Of a stretch of 40,977 nucleotides of DNA, positions 1-7,281 are shown piece after piece. Made by a program: the position numbers and the translations under genes. The stretch spans positions 1 through 40,977 of the forward strand of contig JAUNOF010000009.1 of NCBI GenBank assembly GCA_030537215.1, written 5' to 3'. Within the stretch, counting starts at the first letter, position 1, and every line of letters starts with the position of its first letter. The notes below the pieces were generated by a model that was not told the origin of the DNA, did not search any database, and saw nothing but the letters and a program-made list of their open reading frames with translations. The DNA comes from Lachnospiraceae bacterium. GTDB taxonomy: Bacteria > Bacillota > Clostridia > Lachnospirales > Lachnospiraceae.

Positions 1-112
1 ATGCCTGAATCTGTTGTGAAATAGCAGACTGTGAGATAAAACATTCCTCCGCCGCCTCCGTGAAGCTCTTGCACCGGACAACTGCCTGAAAATACTTAAT
101 CTGTTTTATCAT
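1..112 (-). CDS. LysR-family transcriptional regulator, N-terminal fragment
   Basis: Reading the minus strand from the ATG at 112-110 gives 37 codons before the window edge: MIKQIKYFQAVV, then SFTEAAEECFISQSAISQQI. This is the winged helix-turn-helix of a LysR-type regulator: a short first helix, the 'SFTxAAE' turn, and the recognition helix 'SQSAISQQI'. A ribosome binding site AGGGGTG lies 9 bases upstream of the ATG. The gene lies 59 bp downstream of the AEC transporter gene on the same strand, so the two may be co-transcribed, and it may regulate the transporter and the divergent cupin/isomerase pair (inference). The effector-binding domain is outside the window. Confidence 0.85.
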   Translation of the reverse strand, partial: MIKQIKYFQAVVRCKSFTEAAEECFISQSAISQQIQA

Positions 113-171
113 TTGACATAACACCCCTATCGTTCCATTTTGAAGCGTAAACTTGGATTCTTTTTTCTTTT

Positions 172-1080
172 TTATATAAACAGCATCAGGATCGGAATGG
201 TCACCAGGGACATCAGCGTTGTGGTGATGATGCATCTGGAGGCGTAGTCCTCGTCAGCTCCGTACTTGGCGGCCAGCAGGGCGCTGGTGCTTCCGGCAGG
301 CATGCCTGTGAGGATCAGGGAAACGCCGGTGAGCATTGGGTCAAAGCGCAGGAATTTCATGATCACCAGGGCGACCAGGGGCAGTCCAACCAGACGAACG
401 GCTGCCAGATAAAAGATGCTGGGCTCCAGAAGGGTTTTCCAGGAAATTCCCACCAGCATGGTACCGATGACGATCATGGACAGGGGCGAGGTGATGGCAC
501 CGATGTTGGCAATGGCAGTATCCAGAAACTGGGGGAAGGGAATGTTAAGGATCCGCCGTGCTAATCCTAAAAATACGGTGATGATACATGGATTTAAAAA
601 GATATTTCTGCATTTGCTCTTAAAATCCGAGGTGGTAAACAGGGAAAGGCCGGCAGTCCACATCATGATCCGGTTTGGGATAATGAAGATAGATGCAAAT
701 AAAAGTCCCTCAGCCCCGTAAACAGCAGAAACCATAGGCATTCCAAGAAAGCCGGAATTATTTACCAGGGTACAGTACTGGAGAATGCTTTTCCGTTCCT
801 GGGGGTAGCGGTTATACAGGATCTTGCCGCCAAGATAGGACAGGACGGCGATGCAGAAGGCAACCAGAAAGGCCATAGCCGTCTTTTTCAGCACATCTGG
901 AGTCAGCGGCTTATTAAAGGAATTAAAGATCATACAGGGAAGGGTGATCTTTAAGATAAGATCCACTAATTTTTGCTTGGTTGGCGGGTCGATCAGATGT
1001 TTTTTGCAGCAGTACATGCCTACGCCCAGGTAGATCAGCAGGATAAGCTGGGCATTTACCATGTTTAGAAATCCTTCCAT
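172..1080 (-). CDS. AEC (auxin efflux carrier) family transporter
   Basis: A 302-residue polytopic membrane protein with about ten hydrophobic segments in two halves, the size and layout of AEC permeases. The first half carries the conserved NNSGFLGMPM stretch near residues 107-116 (the NxGFxGxP signature) and the second half a glycine-rich TGMPAGSTSALLAAKYG motif. Characterised bacterial relatives export or exchange small carboxylates such as malate; the substrate here cannot be read from sequence. An AGGAGG site lies 10 bases upstream of the ATG. It is divergent from the cupin/isomerase pair and followed on the same strand by a LysR gene, which suggests a role in uptake or export of an organic acid linked to that pathway. 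Confidence 0.88.
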   Translation of the reverse strand: MEGFLNMVNAQLILLIYLGVGMYCCKKHLIDPPTKQKLVDLILKITLPCMIFNSFNKPLTPDVLKKTAMAFLVAFCIAVLSYLGGKILYNRYPQERKSILQYCTLVNNSGFLGMPMVSAVYGAEGLLFASIFIIPNRIMMWTAGLSLFTTSDFKSKCRNIFLNPCIITVFLGLARRILNIPFPQFLDTAIANIGAITSPLSMIVIGTMLVGISWKTLLEPSIFYLAAVRLVGLPLVALVIMKFLRFDPMLTGVSLILTGMPAGSTSALLAAKYGADEDYASRCIITTTLMSLVTIPILMLFI

Positions 1081-1155
1081 GATGAAGGTACCTCCTATTC
1101 GTTTCCGGCAATGACATAATCAACCGAACCTGCCATTGCGGTTATGTTAAATTCC

Positions 1156-1185
1156 AGTATAACGCGATTTTTTTTGTTCTGCCAA
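1156..1185 (-). promoter_or_regulatory. Predicted promoter of the AEC transporter gene
   Basis: On the minus strand TTGGCA (1185-1180) is followed after 18 bp by TATACT (1161-1156). The start site would be near 1149, giving a leader of about 70 bases. Confidence 0.5.
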
Positions 1186-1302
1186 TTACTTTTTCTTAGT
1201 CAGAAAATCAGTTTTTTTAATAGTTCCTAAAAGCTGGCAAATGTGATATCATAAAAAGAGATTCAAGAACCGTTAGCATAACCGGTTGAAGGAGGACGTT
1301 AT

Positions 1303-1635
1303 ATGTATGTAGAGAATAAAAATATTTCTCTGGAGCCTGCGGGAGAGGGGGTAGTTAGAAAGATTCTGGCATATTCACCAAATGTGATGTCAGTAGAGCT
1401 GCAGTTTAAGAAGGGCGCAGTAGGAGCGAAGCACAGCCATCCTCATGAGCAGATCGGCTATCTGATTTCCGGCTCGCTGCTGTACCAGGAGGAAGGACAG
1501 GAGGACAAGGTTTTGGCGGCCGGCGATACCTATTATGTTGCGCCTAATGTGGTTCACGGTGTGGTAGCCCTGGAGGAGACCAAGCTTTTAGATATCTTTA
1601 CGCCCATGCGGGAAGATTTTATCAAAGGGAAATGA
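1303..1635 (+). CDS. Small cupin-domain protein (KdgF-like)
   Basis: A 110-residue single-domain cupin. The first cupin motif is HSHPHEQIGYLISG (His-x-His, then Glu, then Gly) around residues 46-59; the second is GDTYYVAPNVVHGVVALEE around residues 74-92, so a full metal-binding His/His/Glu/His set is present. Length and motif spacing resemble KdgF-type proteins, which linearise unsaturated uronates, but many small cupins look similar. The ribosome binding site is GGAGG, nine bases before the ATG. It is followed after 65 bp by a TIM-barrel isomerase gene, supporting a joint role in sugar or sugar-acid metabolism (inference). No signal peptide; cytoplasmic. Confidence 0.82.
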   Translation: MYVENKNISLEPAGEGVVRKILAYSPNVMSVELQFKKGAVGAKHSHPHEQIGYLISGSLLYQEEGQEDKVLAAGDTYYVAPNVVHGVVALEETKLLDIFTPMREDFIKGK

Positions 1636-1700
1636 TGAAAAGGAATGACGGAATACAGCAACAGTACCATAAAAGTGAGATAAGAGAGGAGTAATACAGT

Positions 1701-2549
1701 ATGATTCAGTTTGGCATGCGCTGTCATGATTTATGCCCGAAAATGGAGATGGAGAAGCTTTTTGAAGAGATCAAAGCAAATGACATCCATCAGGTTCAGC
1801 TTGCATTTAAGAAATCGATCTCCAATTACGATTTTTCTACAGGACATTACAGCGCTGGATTCGGGCGATACATTAGATCTCAGCTTGAGAAAAATGATAT
1901 CCATGTGGCAGTTTTGGGATGCTACATTAATCCTACCCATCCCATTGAATCCAAGCGTCAGGCAGAGGTGGCACGCTTTATTGAACATTTAAAGTATGCC
2001 AGAGCCATGGGAGCTGATATGGTAGGCACAGAGACCGGCCGATTCGATCCCGATATGAAGGTAGTTCCAGACACCCGCACAGAGGGGGCCTATCAGCTGC
2101 TTTTAAAGAGCTTCCGCGAGATCGTGTCGGCAGCAGAAAAGCTGGGTGTTATTGTAGGCGTAGAGGGCGTGTTTGACCACACCTTATACAGCCCTGCTAT
2201 GATGAAACGCTTCCTGGAGGATATGGACTCTCCTAATGTTGAGGTAATTTTAGATCCGGTTAACCTGATCCATCCGGAAGAGGTGGACTGCCAGGAGGAC
2301 GTGATCAGCAAGGCATTTGCCTACTACGGCGACCGGATTTCCATGATGCATATGAAGGATTTCGTCTTTGAGGGGCGGAGCCAGAAGTACCGCCATGTAG
2401 GCGAAGGATTGTTCCATTATGAGCCGCTTATGAAGCTGGTGAAGGAAAAGAAGCCTTACATCACCATGCTGATGGAGAACTCCAGCAAAGACCGCTTCCA
2501 TCAGGATGTTCAGTTCCTGAAGGATATTTATGATAAAGTAGAGATCTAG
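1701..2549 (+). CDS. Sugar phosphate isomerase/epimerase family TIM-barrel protein
   Basis: A 282-residue protein of the xylose-isomerase-like TIM barrel family (AP endonuclease 2 fold). Candidate metal ligands occur in the usual order: Glu in GTETGRFD, Glu in VGVEGVF, Asp in ILDPVNL, His/Asp in MMHMKD, and Glu in LMENSS near the C-terminus. Family members isomerise or epimerise sugars, inositol derivatives or hydroxypyruvate; the substrate is not identifiable. Start: ATG preceded by GAGAGGAG, with 8 bases between. It forms a two-gene unit with the upstream cupin and ends at a strong intrinsic terminator. Confidence 0.85.
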   Translation: MIQFGMRCHDLCPKMEMEKLFEEIKANDIHQVQLAFKKSISNYDFSTGHYSAGFGRYIRSQLEKNDIHVAVLGCYINPTHPIESKRQAEVARFIEHLKYARAMGADMVGTETGRFDPDMKVVPDTRTEGAYQLLLKSFREIVSAAEKLGVIVGVEGVFDHTLYSPAMMKRFLEDMDSPNVEVILDPVNLIHPEEVDCQEDVISKAFAYYGDRISMMHMKDFVFEGRSQKYRHVGEGLFHYEPLMKLVKEKKPYITMLMENSSKDRFHQDVQFLKDIYDKVEI

Positions 2550-2560
2550 CATACAACAAG

Positions 2561-2587
2561 AAAAGAAGCGCTTGGGCGCTTCTTTTT
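2561..2587 (+). terminator. Intrinsic terminator after the isomerase gene
   Basis: An 11-bp perfect stem (AAAAGAAGCGC / GCGCTTCTTTT) with a TTGG loop. Because the arms begin with A and end with T runs, it can work in both directions and may also serve the convergent germination gene that ends at 2602. Confidence 0.9.
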
Positions 2588-2601
2588 AATATGCAGGAAT
2601 G

Positions 2602-4011
2602 TTATTTTTCCGTGTGGGGAAGTCTTTGGCGCAGGAACCGCTTCTTGACCTCATTCAGGCGGAAGGGGATCAGCGGATAGATATAGCTTTTTCCGGCAAT
2701 GGTTCGGTTGAAGATTACGGCGCAGACGGAGATCAGGATACCAAGCCAGAAGCCGTACCAGTTAAAAAGGCCGGTGAGGATCAGGATCAGGATCCGCATA
2801 AATTTTAATGCATAGCCCAGCTCAAAGCTGGCCTGGGAGTAGTTGGCAACCGTTACAAAAGCCATGTAGAGCATGGTCTCGCTGTTAAACCAGCCGGATT
2901 TTACCGAATATTCTCCCAGAACGATACCGGCGATTACGCTAAGAGGCGTAGTCAGCATGCTGGGAGTATTGATGGCAGCCAGTCTCAGCCCGTCAATGGC
3001 AAATTCCAGCAGCATAAGCTGATAAAAGACGGGAACGTGAGGCGGCTCTGATAGACGGATGAAGTCCAGCCAGGATGGGATGGAGTCTGGGTTCTGGAGC
3101 AGCACCAGCCACAGCGGGGTCAGGATCAGGGTCAGGAGAGAAATGGTCATTCTGGAAAGCCGCAGGTAGGTTCCGGTAATGGGAGGGAAATAGTAGTCGT
3201 CTGCCTCCTCGATGATATCGAACACAGAGGAAGGCAGTATCATGGCGGCGGGAGAGTTGTCTACCAGGATCACGATGTTTCCTTCCAGAATACAGGCGGC
3301 AGCAGAATCCGGGCGCTCGGAAAATTTAAATTTGGGGAAGGGATTATACCACTTGTGGGGATAGATGCATTCTGCCAGGCTTTCCTGGTTCATGGTAAGC
3401 GCATCTACCTTCAGGTTGGCGATCCGCTGCTTGATCAGAGCCAGAAGTTTTTCATCCACCCTTCCCTGCATATAGCAGATGGCGATATCGGTGTGAGAGC
3501 TTTCGCCAGTATTCATGATCTCCATGATCAGCTTGGGGTCTCGGATCCTGCGGCGGATCAGGGCGGTATTAAAGATCAGAGTTTCCACAAAGCCGTCCCG
3601 GGAGCCTCGCATTACCTTGTCCTTTTCCGGCTCGCTGACCCCTCTGGCCGGATAGGTGCGGCAGTCGATAGTAAGGCATTTGTCATAACCGTCGATAAAC
3701 ATGCAGGTGATACCGGTAAGAAGCTGGGTAATGGCAGAGTCCTCATCTGATACCAGGCCGATCTCGCCGTAGGGGATGTACTGCTTGGAAAAGCCGTGGG
3801 CGTCTGCCGGCATATCCTCCGGCTTGATGGCTTGAAAGACCTGCAGTATTTTCAGCAGCACTTCGTCCTTAGTCAATCCATCAACAAAAAACAGGCAGGC
3901 CTGCCGTCCTCCTAATTCTACTACCCGGTAAACTACATCAAAGCAGGCATCCACCTGGAGGGTGCGTTTCATATGCTGAACATTGCTTGAAAAATCGGTA
4001 GAAAAATTCAT
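2602..4011 (-). CDS. GerA-family spore germination protein (GerXA/SpoVAF type)
   Basis: With the start at the ATG at 4011 the protein has 469 residues. That start is preferred because an AGGAGG lies 6 bases upstream; the open frame continues 65 codons further with no family resemblance. A soluble N-terminal half contains FDVVYRVVELGGRQACLFFVDG and the family stretch RPDSAAACILEGNIVILVDNSP. The C-terminal half has five or six membrane segments. This is the architecture of GerAA-type receptor A-subunits and of SpoVAF, which act in the spore inner membrane. No gerB, gerC or spoVA genes lie beside it, so it is a solitary A-type gene; SpoVAF versus receptor subunit cannot be settled from this window. 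Confidence 0.87.
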   Translation of the reverse strand: MNFSTDFSSNVQHMKRTLQVDACFDVVYRVVELGGRQACLFFVDGLTKDEVLLKILQVFQAIKPEDMPADAHGFSKQYIPYGEIGLVSDEDSAITQLLTGITCMFIDGYDKCLTIDCRTYPARGVSEPEKDKVMRGSRDGFVETLIFNTALIRRRIRDPKLIMEIMNTGESSHTDIAICYMQGRVDEKLLALIKQRIANLKVDALTMNQESLAECIYPHKWYNPFPKFKFSERPDSAAACILEGNIVILVDNSPAAMILPSSVFDIIEEADDYYFPPITGTYLRLSRMTISLLTLILTPLWLVLLQNPDSIPSWLDFIRLSEPPHVPVFYQLMLLEFAIDGLRLAAINTPSMLTTPLSVIAGIVLGEYSVKSGWFNSETMLYMAFVTVANYSQASFELGYALKFMRILILILTGLFNWYGFWLGILISVCAVIFNRTIAGKSYIYPLIPFRLNEVKKRFLRQRLPHTEK

Positions 4012-4066
4012 AACATTCCTCCTCGGCTTAAATGGTGCCGGCAGTATTCCTTGAACAAGAATTGCA

Positions 4067-4091
4067 GTAGCTGTTCGGTAGGTCTGCGTAC
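4067..4091. repeat. 25-bp degenerate copy of the GTAAC element
   Basis: The sequence starts GTAGCTGTTCGGTAGGTCTGC and ends GTAC. It matches the first 20 bases of the 159-bp element at 7493 with few changes. It is flanked by perfect 8-bp direct repeats GAATTGCA (4059-4066 and 4092-4099), the same target-duplication length as the other copies. It lies in the leader region of the germination gene. Confidence 0.6.
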
Positions 4092-4262
4092 GAATTGCAG
4101 AAAATAACTGCCGGAGCACGATTGTTCTGAAATCAGTATAACCAATCAGCCGGATTTTATGAAAAAAAGAGGACTGTCCGGTGAATAAAGACATGTGTTT
4201 GTACATACGCGGAATTTGTATACAAATTTTGGAGTAATTTCATAAAAAAACTTTGGAAACTG

Positions 4263-4291
4263 TTGACAATTCTGTAAAAAAGTGCTATATT
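4263..4291 (+). promoter_or_regulatory. Strong sigma-A promoter of the orphan small RNA
   Basis: TTGACA (4263-4268), a 17-bp spacer and TATATT (4286-4291). There is no plus-strand gene downstream: the next gene, tcdA, is on the other strand. Confidence 0.85.
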
Positions 4292-4297
4292 GTGTTT

Positions 4298-4432
4298 CGT
4301 AAGAAGCACAACGGGGTGCCTTACACGAGATTTTGGTATGGGGATGCCAAAGTGTAAAACTAATAGTGTGACGGTTTTTGAACGTGACCAGAGAGCTGCC
4401 TTCTGTGGGGGAAGGGCAGCTCTCATTTTGTC
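4298..4432 (+). ncRNA. Putative structured small RNA of about 135 nt
   Basis: A near-consensus promoter is followed by three foldable segments. Hairpin 1 is 4299-4324 (GTAAG and GCAC arms around AACGGG). Hairpin 2 is 4332-4351 (TTTGGTAT / ATGCCAAA, GGGG loop), enclosed by TTACAC/GTGTAA at 4321-4326 and 4351-4356, an alternative partner for the 3' arm of hairpin 1. A terminator hairpin follows at 4391-4424 (10-bp stem GAGAGCTGCC / GGCAGCTCTC) with ATTTTG after it. No convincing plus-strand reading frame lies inside, and no downstream gene is positioned to be controlled in cis. It does not match any riboswitch, 6S, SRP or tmRNA signature I recognise. Confidence 0.65.
4391..4430 (+). terminator. 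Terminator of the orphan small RNA
   Basis: 10-bp perfect stem 4391-4400 / 4415-4424, extended by TTC/GAA with one bulged G, followed by ATTTTG. The minus-strand side has no T-run, so its orientation is plus. Confidence 0.75.
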
Positions 4433-4448
4433 TATATGAAATTGACGA

Positions 4449-4470
4449 GTAACGGTTCAGCAGGTCTGCC
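4449..4470. repeat. Half copy (left end) of the GTAAC element
   Basis: GTAACGGTTCAGCAGGTCTG resembles the left end of the 159-bp element at 7493 (GTAACTGTTCAGTAGGTCTG). No matching right end and no 8-bp direct repeat were found, so it is a remnant. It ends 3 bp beyond the tcdA stop codon. Confidence 0.5.
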
Positions 4471-4472
4471 CG

Positions 4473-5216
4473 CTAATCCATTCCGTTCAGCCCGCACAGC
4501 TCCCGAATTACCTCACCGGCGATCAAAAGACCGGCTACTGGAGGAACAAAGGAGACGCTGCCCGGTGTGGAACGCCGCCCGCCGGTATCCTCCACAGGCA
4601 GAGCCGGGGTCAGTGGTTCTTCTTTGGAATAAAGCACCTTCAGGGATGGGATTCCCCGTTTTTTCAGCTCCCGCCGCATAACACGGCAGAGGGGACACAC
4701 GCTGGTCTTGTAGATGTCGGTGATTTCAAAGCATTCAGCATGCAGCTTATTTCCAGTTCCCATGGAAGCGATCAGAGGGATGCCGGTGTGAGCCGCATAC
4801 TCAGCTAAGGACAGCTTTGCCGCCACCGTGTCGATGGCGTCAATGATGTAGTCCGGCCGTCTGCCTGCTGCCGCTTCCATTTGGGTCATAATTTCTGTCA
4901 GATTTTCCGGGAGCACAAAGGTCTGCCAGGTATGAACCTGACAGGATGGGGAGATATCTGCGATCCGTTCCCGGAAGACTTCTGTTTTTTTCTTTCCGAT
5001 GGTGCTGTGAAAGGCGATAGACTGACGGTTTAAGTTGGTCAGGGCAACGTCATCATTGTCAAGGATGCTCAATATGCCTACGCCGCTTCTGGCCAGGGCA
5101 TCGATGCAGTGAGAGCCCACGCCGCCGGCTCCAAAGACGGCGATGTGGCTGCTTTTCAGCTTCTGCAGCCCAGCTTCTCCGATCAGCATTTCTGTTCTGG
5201 AAAATTCATGTATCAT
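4473..5216 (-). CDS. tcdA: tRNA threonylcarbamoyladenosine dehydratase (TcdA)
   Basis: A 247-residue E1-like (ThiF/MoeB superfamily) enzyme. It has the ATP-binding GAGGVGS at residues 29-35, LDNDDVALTNLNRQ at 52-65, and the DAIDTVAAK stretch typical of TcdA/CsdL. The family uses ATP to cyclise the tRNA t6A37 side chain to ct6A. A Cys-x-x-Cys occurs in SVCPLCRVMRREL. Length matches the short bacterial TcdA group (about 250 residues). The start is an ATG with GGGGA six bases upstream. It lies about 100 bp downstream of the rrf2 gene on the same strand and may be co-transcribed with it; a 27-bp mobile repeat sits between them. Confidence 0.88.
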   Translation of the reverse strand: MIHEFSRTEMLIGEAGLQKLKSSHIAVFGAGGVGSHCIDALARSGVGILSILDNDDVALTNLNRQSIAFHSTIGKKKTEVFRERIADISPSCQVHTWQTFVLPENLTEIMTQMEAAAGRRPDYIIDAIDTVAAKLSLAEYAAHTGIPLIASMGTGNKLHAECFEITDIYKTSVCPLCRVMRRELKKRGIPSLKVLYSKEEPLTPALPVEDTGGRRSTPGSVSFVPPVAGLLIAGEVIRELCGLNGMD

Positions 5217-5291
5217 CTCGGTTCCCCACGCTTCAAATTCGTCTGCAGCAGACTTGCCTGCCGCAGTTTCTATAATTAATTATGTTGCATT

Positions 5292-5318
5292 GTAACTGTG
5301 AGGGTACTGAACAGTTAC
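5292..5318. repeat. 27-bp copy of the GTAAC element with target duplication
   Basis: Starts GTAACTGTGAGGGTAC and ends TGAACAGTTAC; identical to the right-hand 27 bp of the 159-bp element at 7493-7651. It is flanked by GTTGCATT (5284-5291) and GTTACATT (5319-5326), a 7/8 matching direct repeat. The right flank contains the stop codon of the rrf2 gene. Confidence 0.8.
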
Positions 5319-5319
5319 G

Positions 5320-5751
5320 TTACATTAATGTGATATCCGGCATCGCCTTCTGTTCTTTTACCAGATCAGCCAGAGTCACCCGGTCTACCACAGAGTTAAT
5401 GGCATCATTCAGTTCCTTCCATACATGAAGGGTGGCACAGCAGTTGGAGCGGCCGCACTGGTTTTCCTCATCCTCCAGACAGGAGACGGGAGCCAGGCTG
5501 CCCTCCATCAGACGAAGGATCTGTCCAACGGTGTATTCCTCCGGTTTTCTTGCAAGGCGGTAGCCGCCCTGGGCGCCGCGGGTGCTCTTCACGTATCCGG
5601 CTTTGCAGAGCACAGTCACGATCTGTTCCAGGTACTTGACAGAGATCTGCTGCCGTTCTGCTACCTGGCTGATCTTCGTATGCTCGTCCGGATGAAGGGC
5701 GAATTCCAGCATCATCCGCATGGCATAGCGGCCTTTTGTGGATATTTTCAT
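5320..5751 (-). CDS. Rrf2-family transcriptional regulator (probable Fe-S sensor)
   Basis: A 143-residue Rrf2 protein: an N-terminal winged helix (MKISTKGRYAMRMMLEFA; recognition region ISVKYLEQIV at 36-45), the wing STRGAQGGYRLAR at 56-68, then cysteines 91, 99, 104 and 105. The three-cysteine arrangement resembles the [2Fe-2S]-ligating loop of IscR, so cluster sensing is likely but unproven; CymR-type members lack it. The start is the ATG at 5751, six bases after AGAGGTG, in preference to a GTG three codons upstream that overlaps that site. No isc/suf genes are adjacent; the downstream gene is tcdA and the divergent neighbour is a MATE exporter. Confidence 0.88.
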   Translation of the reverse strand: MKISTKGRYAMRMMLEFALHPDEHTKISQVAERQQISVKYLEQIVTVLCKAGYVKSTRGAQGGYRLARKPEEYTVGQILRLMEGSLAPVSCLEDEENQCGRSNCCATLHVWKELNDAINSVVDRVTLADLVKEQKAMPDITLM

Positions 5752-5768
5752 AGGTAACACCTCTATTC

Positions 5769-5804
5769 TTATATGATTAATAGGATATAAAGTATTGTAC
5801 TCAA
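5769..5804 (-). promoter_or_regulatory. rrf2 promoter overlapped by a palindrome
   Basis: On the minus strand TTGAGT (5804-5799) is followed after 16 bp by TATTAA (5782-5777). The -10 lies between the arms of TTATAT (5769-5774) and ATATAA (5785-5790). The position suits autorepression by the Rrf2 protein (inference). Confidence 0.5.
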
Positions 5805-5865
5805 TTTCTGCTGGTTTGTAAATGGAAAAGTATTGATTTCAGGGAGGTTTCTTTTTCCTGCCGGA

Positions 5866-5876
5866 TGTGTTATGAT
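5866..5876 (+). promoter_or_regulatory. Possible extended -10 promoter of the MATE gene
   Basis: TGTTATGAT (5868-5876) fits an extended -10 element; the -35 region (TTTCTT) is poor. The start site would be about 30 bases before the MATE start codon. Confidence 0.4.
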
Positions 5877-5912
5877 ATCCAGAGCGGGTAATGTTCAGGC
5901 TGGAGGTTTATT

Positions 5913-7271
5913 ATGACAGGACAAAAGAAACAGCAGGTCTCCATGACAGAGGGAGTGATCTGGAAGCAGATTTTGGCTTTTTCTCTTCCGCTGCTGATCG
6001 GAAATCTGTTTCAGCAGCTTTATAACACGGTGGATTCTATCGTGGTGGGGAATTTTATTGGCAGTGAAGCACTGGCGGCAGTAGGCTCCAGCAATCCTCT
6101 GATCAATCTGATCATCGGTATGTTTCTTGGGATTGCAACGGGAGCAGGGGTGATCATTTCCCAGTATTATGGGGCCAGAGACCAGGAAAAGCTTTCCTGG
6201 GCGGTGCATACCTGCATTGCGCTCAGTATCATCGGAGGCGTTCTGCTGACGGTGCTGGGAGTTGGGGTAAGCCCGCTGATCCTGAGGCTTATGGGAACGC
6301 CCCAGGAAGTAATGGCCAATTCGTCCGTGTACCTGCGGATCTTTTTCGGAGGCTCTCTCTTTAATCTGGTCTACAATATGGGAGCTGGTGTTCTCCGGGC
6401 AGTGGGTGATTCCAGACGGCCGCTGTATTATCTGTGCATCTCCTCAGTGGTCAATATCCTGCTGGATCTGCTTTTTGTAGTGGTTTTCGGTATGGGAATC
6501 GCAGGTGTGGGTTATGCTACCGTTATCGCCCAGGCGGTGTCGGCAATGCTGGTGATGTGGGCCCTTCTGCGGACCGATGATATCTATCAGGTCAGTGTCC
6601 CGAGGATCCGAATTGATGGGCGGATGATGAAGCGGATTTTGGCTCTGGGAATTCCCAGCGGTATCCAGCAGTCCATTATCTCCCTGTCCAATGTAATCGT
6701 CCAGGCTAATATCAATGTGTACGGGGCCAGCGCCATGGCCGGCTTTGGAGCCTACAGCAAAATCGATGGATTTGCCATGCTGCCTCTGCAGAGCTTTGCC
6801 ATAGCAGCAACCACTTTTTCCGGGCAGAATATAGGAGCTGGGAACCGGGAGCGGGTGAAAAAGGGGATTTTCCAGGGAATTGTCCTTTCTATGGGATATA
6901 CCCTTTTAATCTCTCCATTCCTATATCTGAATGTGAACCGGATTCTGACTGTGTTCAGCAGCGATCCAGAGGTGATCCGCTATGGCGGTATGACCATGCG
7001 GATTATGTTGTTTTTCTATATGACGCTGGCGGTTCACCAGATCTTAATGGGAACCTTCCGGGGAGCTGGAAAAACTATGGTTACCATGCTGATTGGAATT
7101 GGAAATATGTGTATCCTGCGTATGATCTATATTAATCTGCTGGTGCCTTATTTCCCAAGCTATCAGGCGGTTTTGTGGTGCTATCCCATCACATGGACCA
7201 CTACCATGCTGATGGATATTATTTATTGTGTGAAGGCTCCGTGGCTGCCTCAGTTCGGAGAGGGAGAATGA
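5913..7271 (+). CDS. MATE-family multidrug/Na+ efflux transporter
   Basis: A 452-residue integral membrane protein with twelve predicted segments and the internal two-fold repeat of MATE exporters. The N-terminal FSLPLLIGNLFQQLYNTVDS and VGNFIGSEALAAVGSSNP stretches are typical of the DinF/prokaryotic branch, and a matching second-half stretch begins near residue 240 (LALGIPSGIQQSI). Such proteins expel organic cations or metabolites using Na+ or H+ gradients; the substrate is unknown. GGAGG lies 7 bases before the ATG. A 136-bp fold-back repeat begins 10 bp after the stop. Confidence 0.9.
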   Translation: MTGQKKQQVSMTEGVIWKQILAFSLPLLIGNLFQQLYNTVDSIVVGNFIGSEALAAVGSSNPLINLIIGMFLGIATGAGVIISQYYGARDQEKLSWAVHTCIALSIIGGVLLTVLGVGVSPLILRLMGTPQEVMANSSVYLRIFFGGSLFNLVYNMGAGVLRAVGDSRRPLYYLCISSVVNILLDLLFVVVFGMGIAGVGYATVIAQAVSAMLVMWALLRTDDIYQVSVPRIRIDGRMMKRILALGIPSGIQQSIISLSNVIVQANINVYGASAMAGFGAYSKIDGFAMLPLQSFAIAATTFSGQNIGAGNRERVKKGIFQGIVLSMGYTLLISPFLYLNVNRILTVFSSDPEVIRYGGMTMRIMLFFYMTLAVHQILMGTFRGAGKTMVTMLIGIGNMCILRMIYINLLVPYFPSYQAVLWCYPITWTTTMLMDIIYCVKAPWLPQFGEGE

Positions 7272-7281
7272 AGGGGGGTCC

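Noticed and set aside
4311..4365. Resemblance of the small RNA to preQ1-I or fluoride riboswitches (AAAACTAA, CTAAT stretches)
   Set aside because: Only short motifs match, the required stems and spacing are absent, and there is no downstream gene on that strand.
4157..4426. 89-codon open frame antisense to the orphan RNA
   Set aside because: It has no ribosome binding site, no family resemblance, and runs across the RNA promoter and terminator on the other strand.
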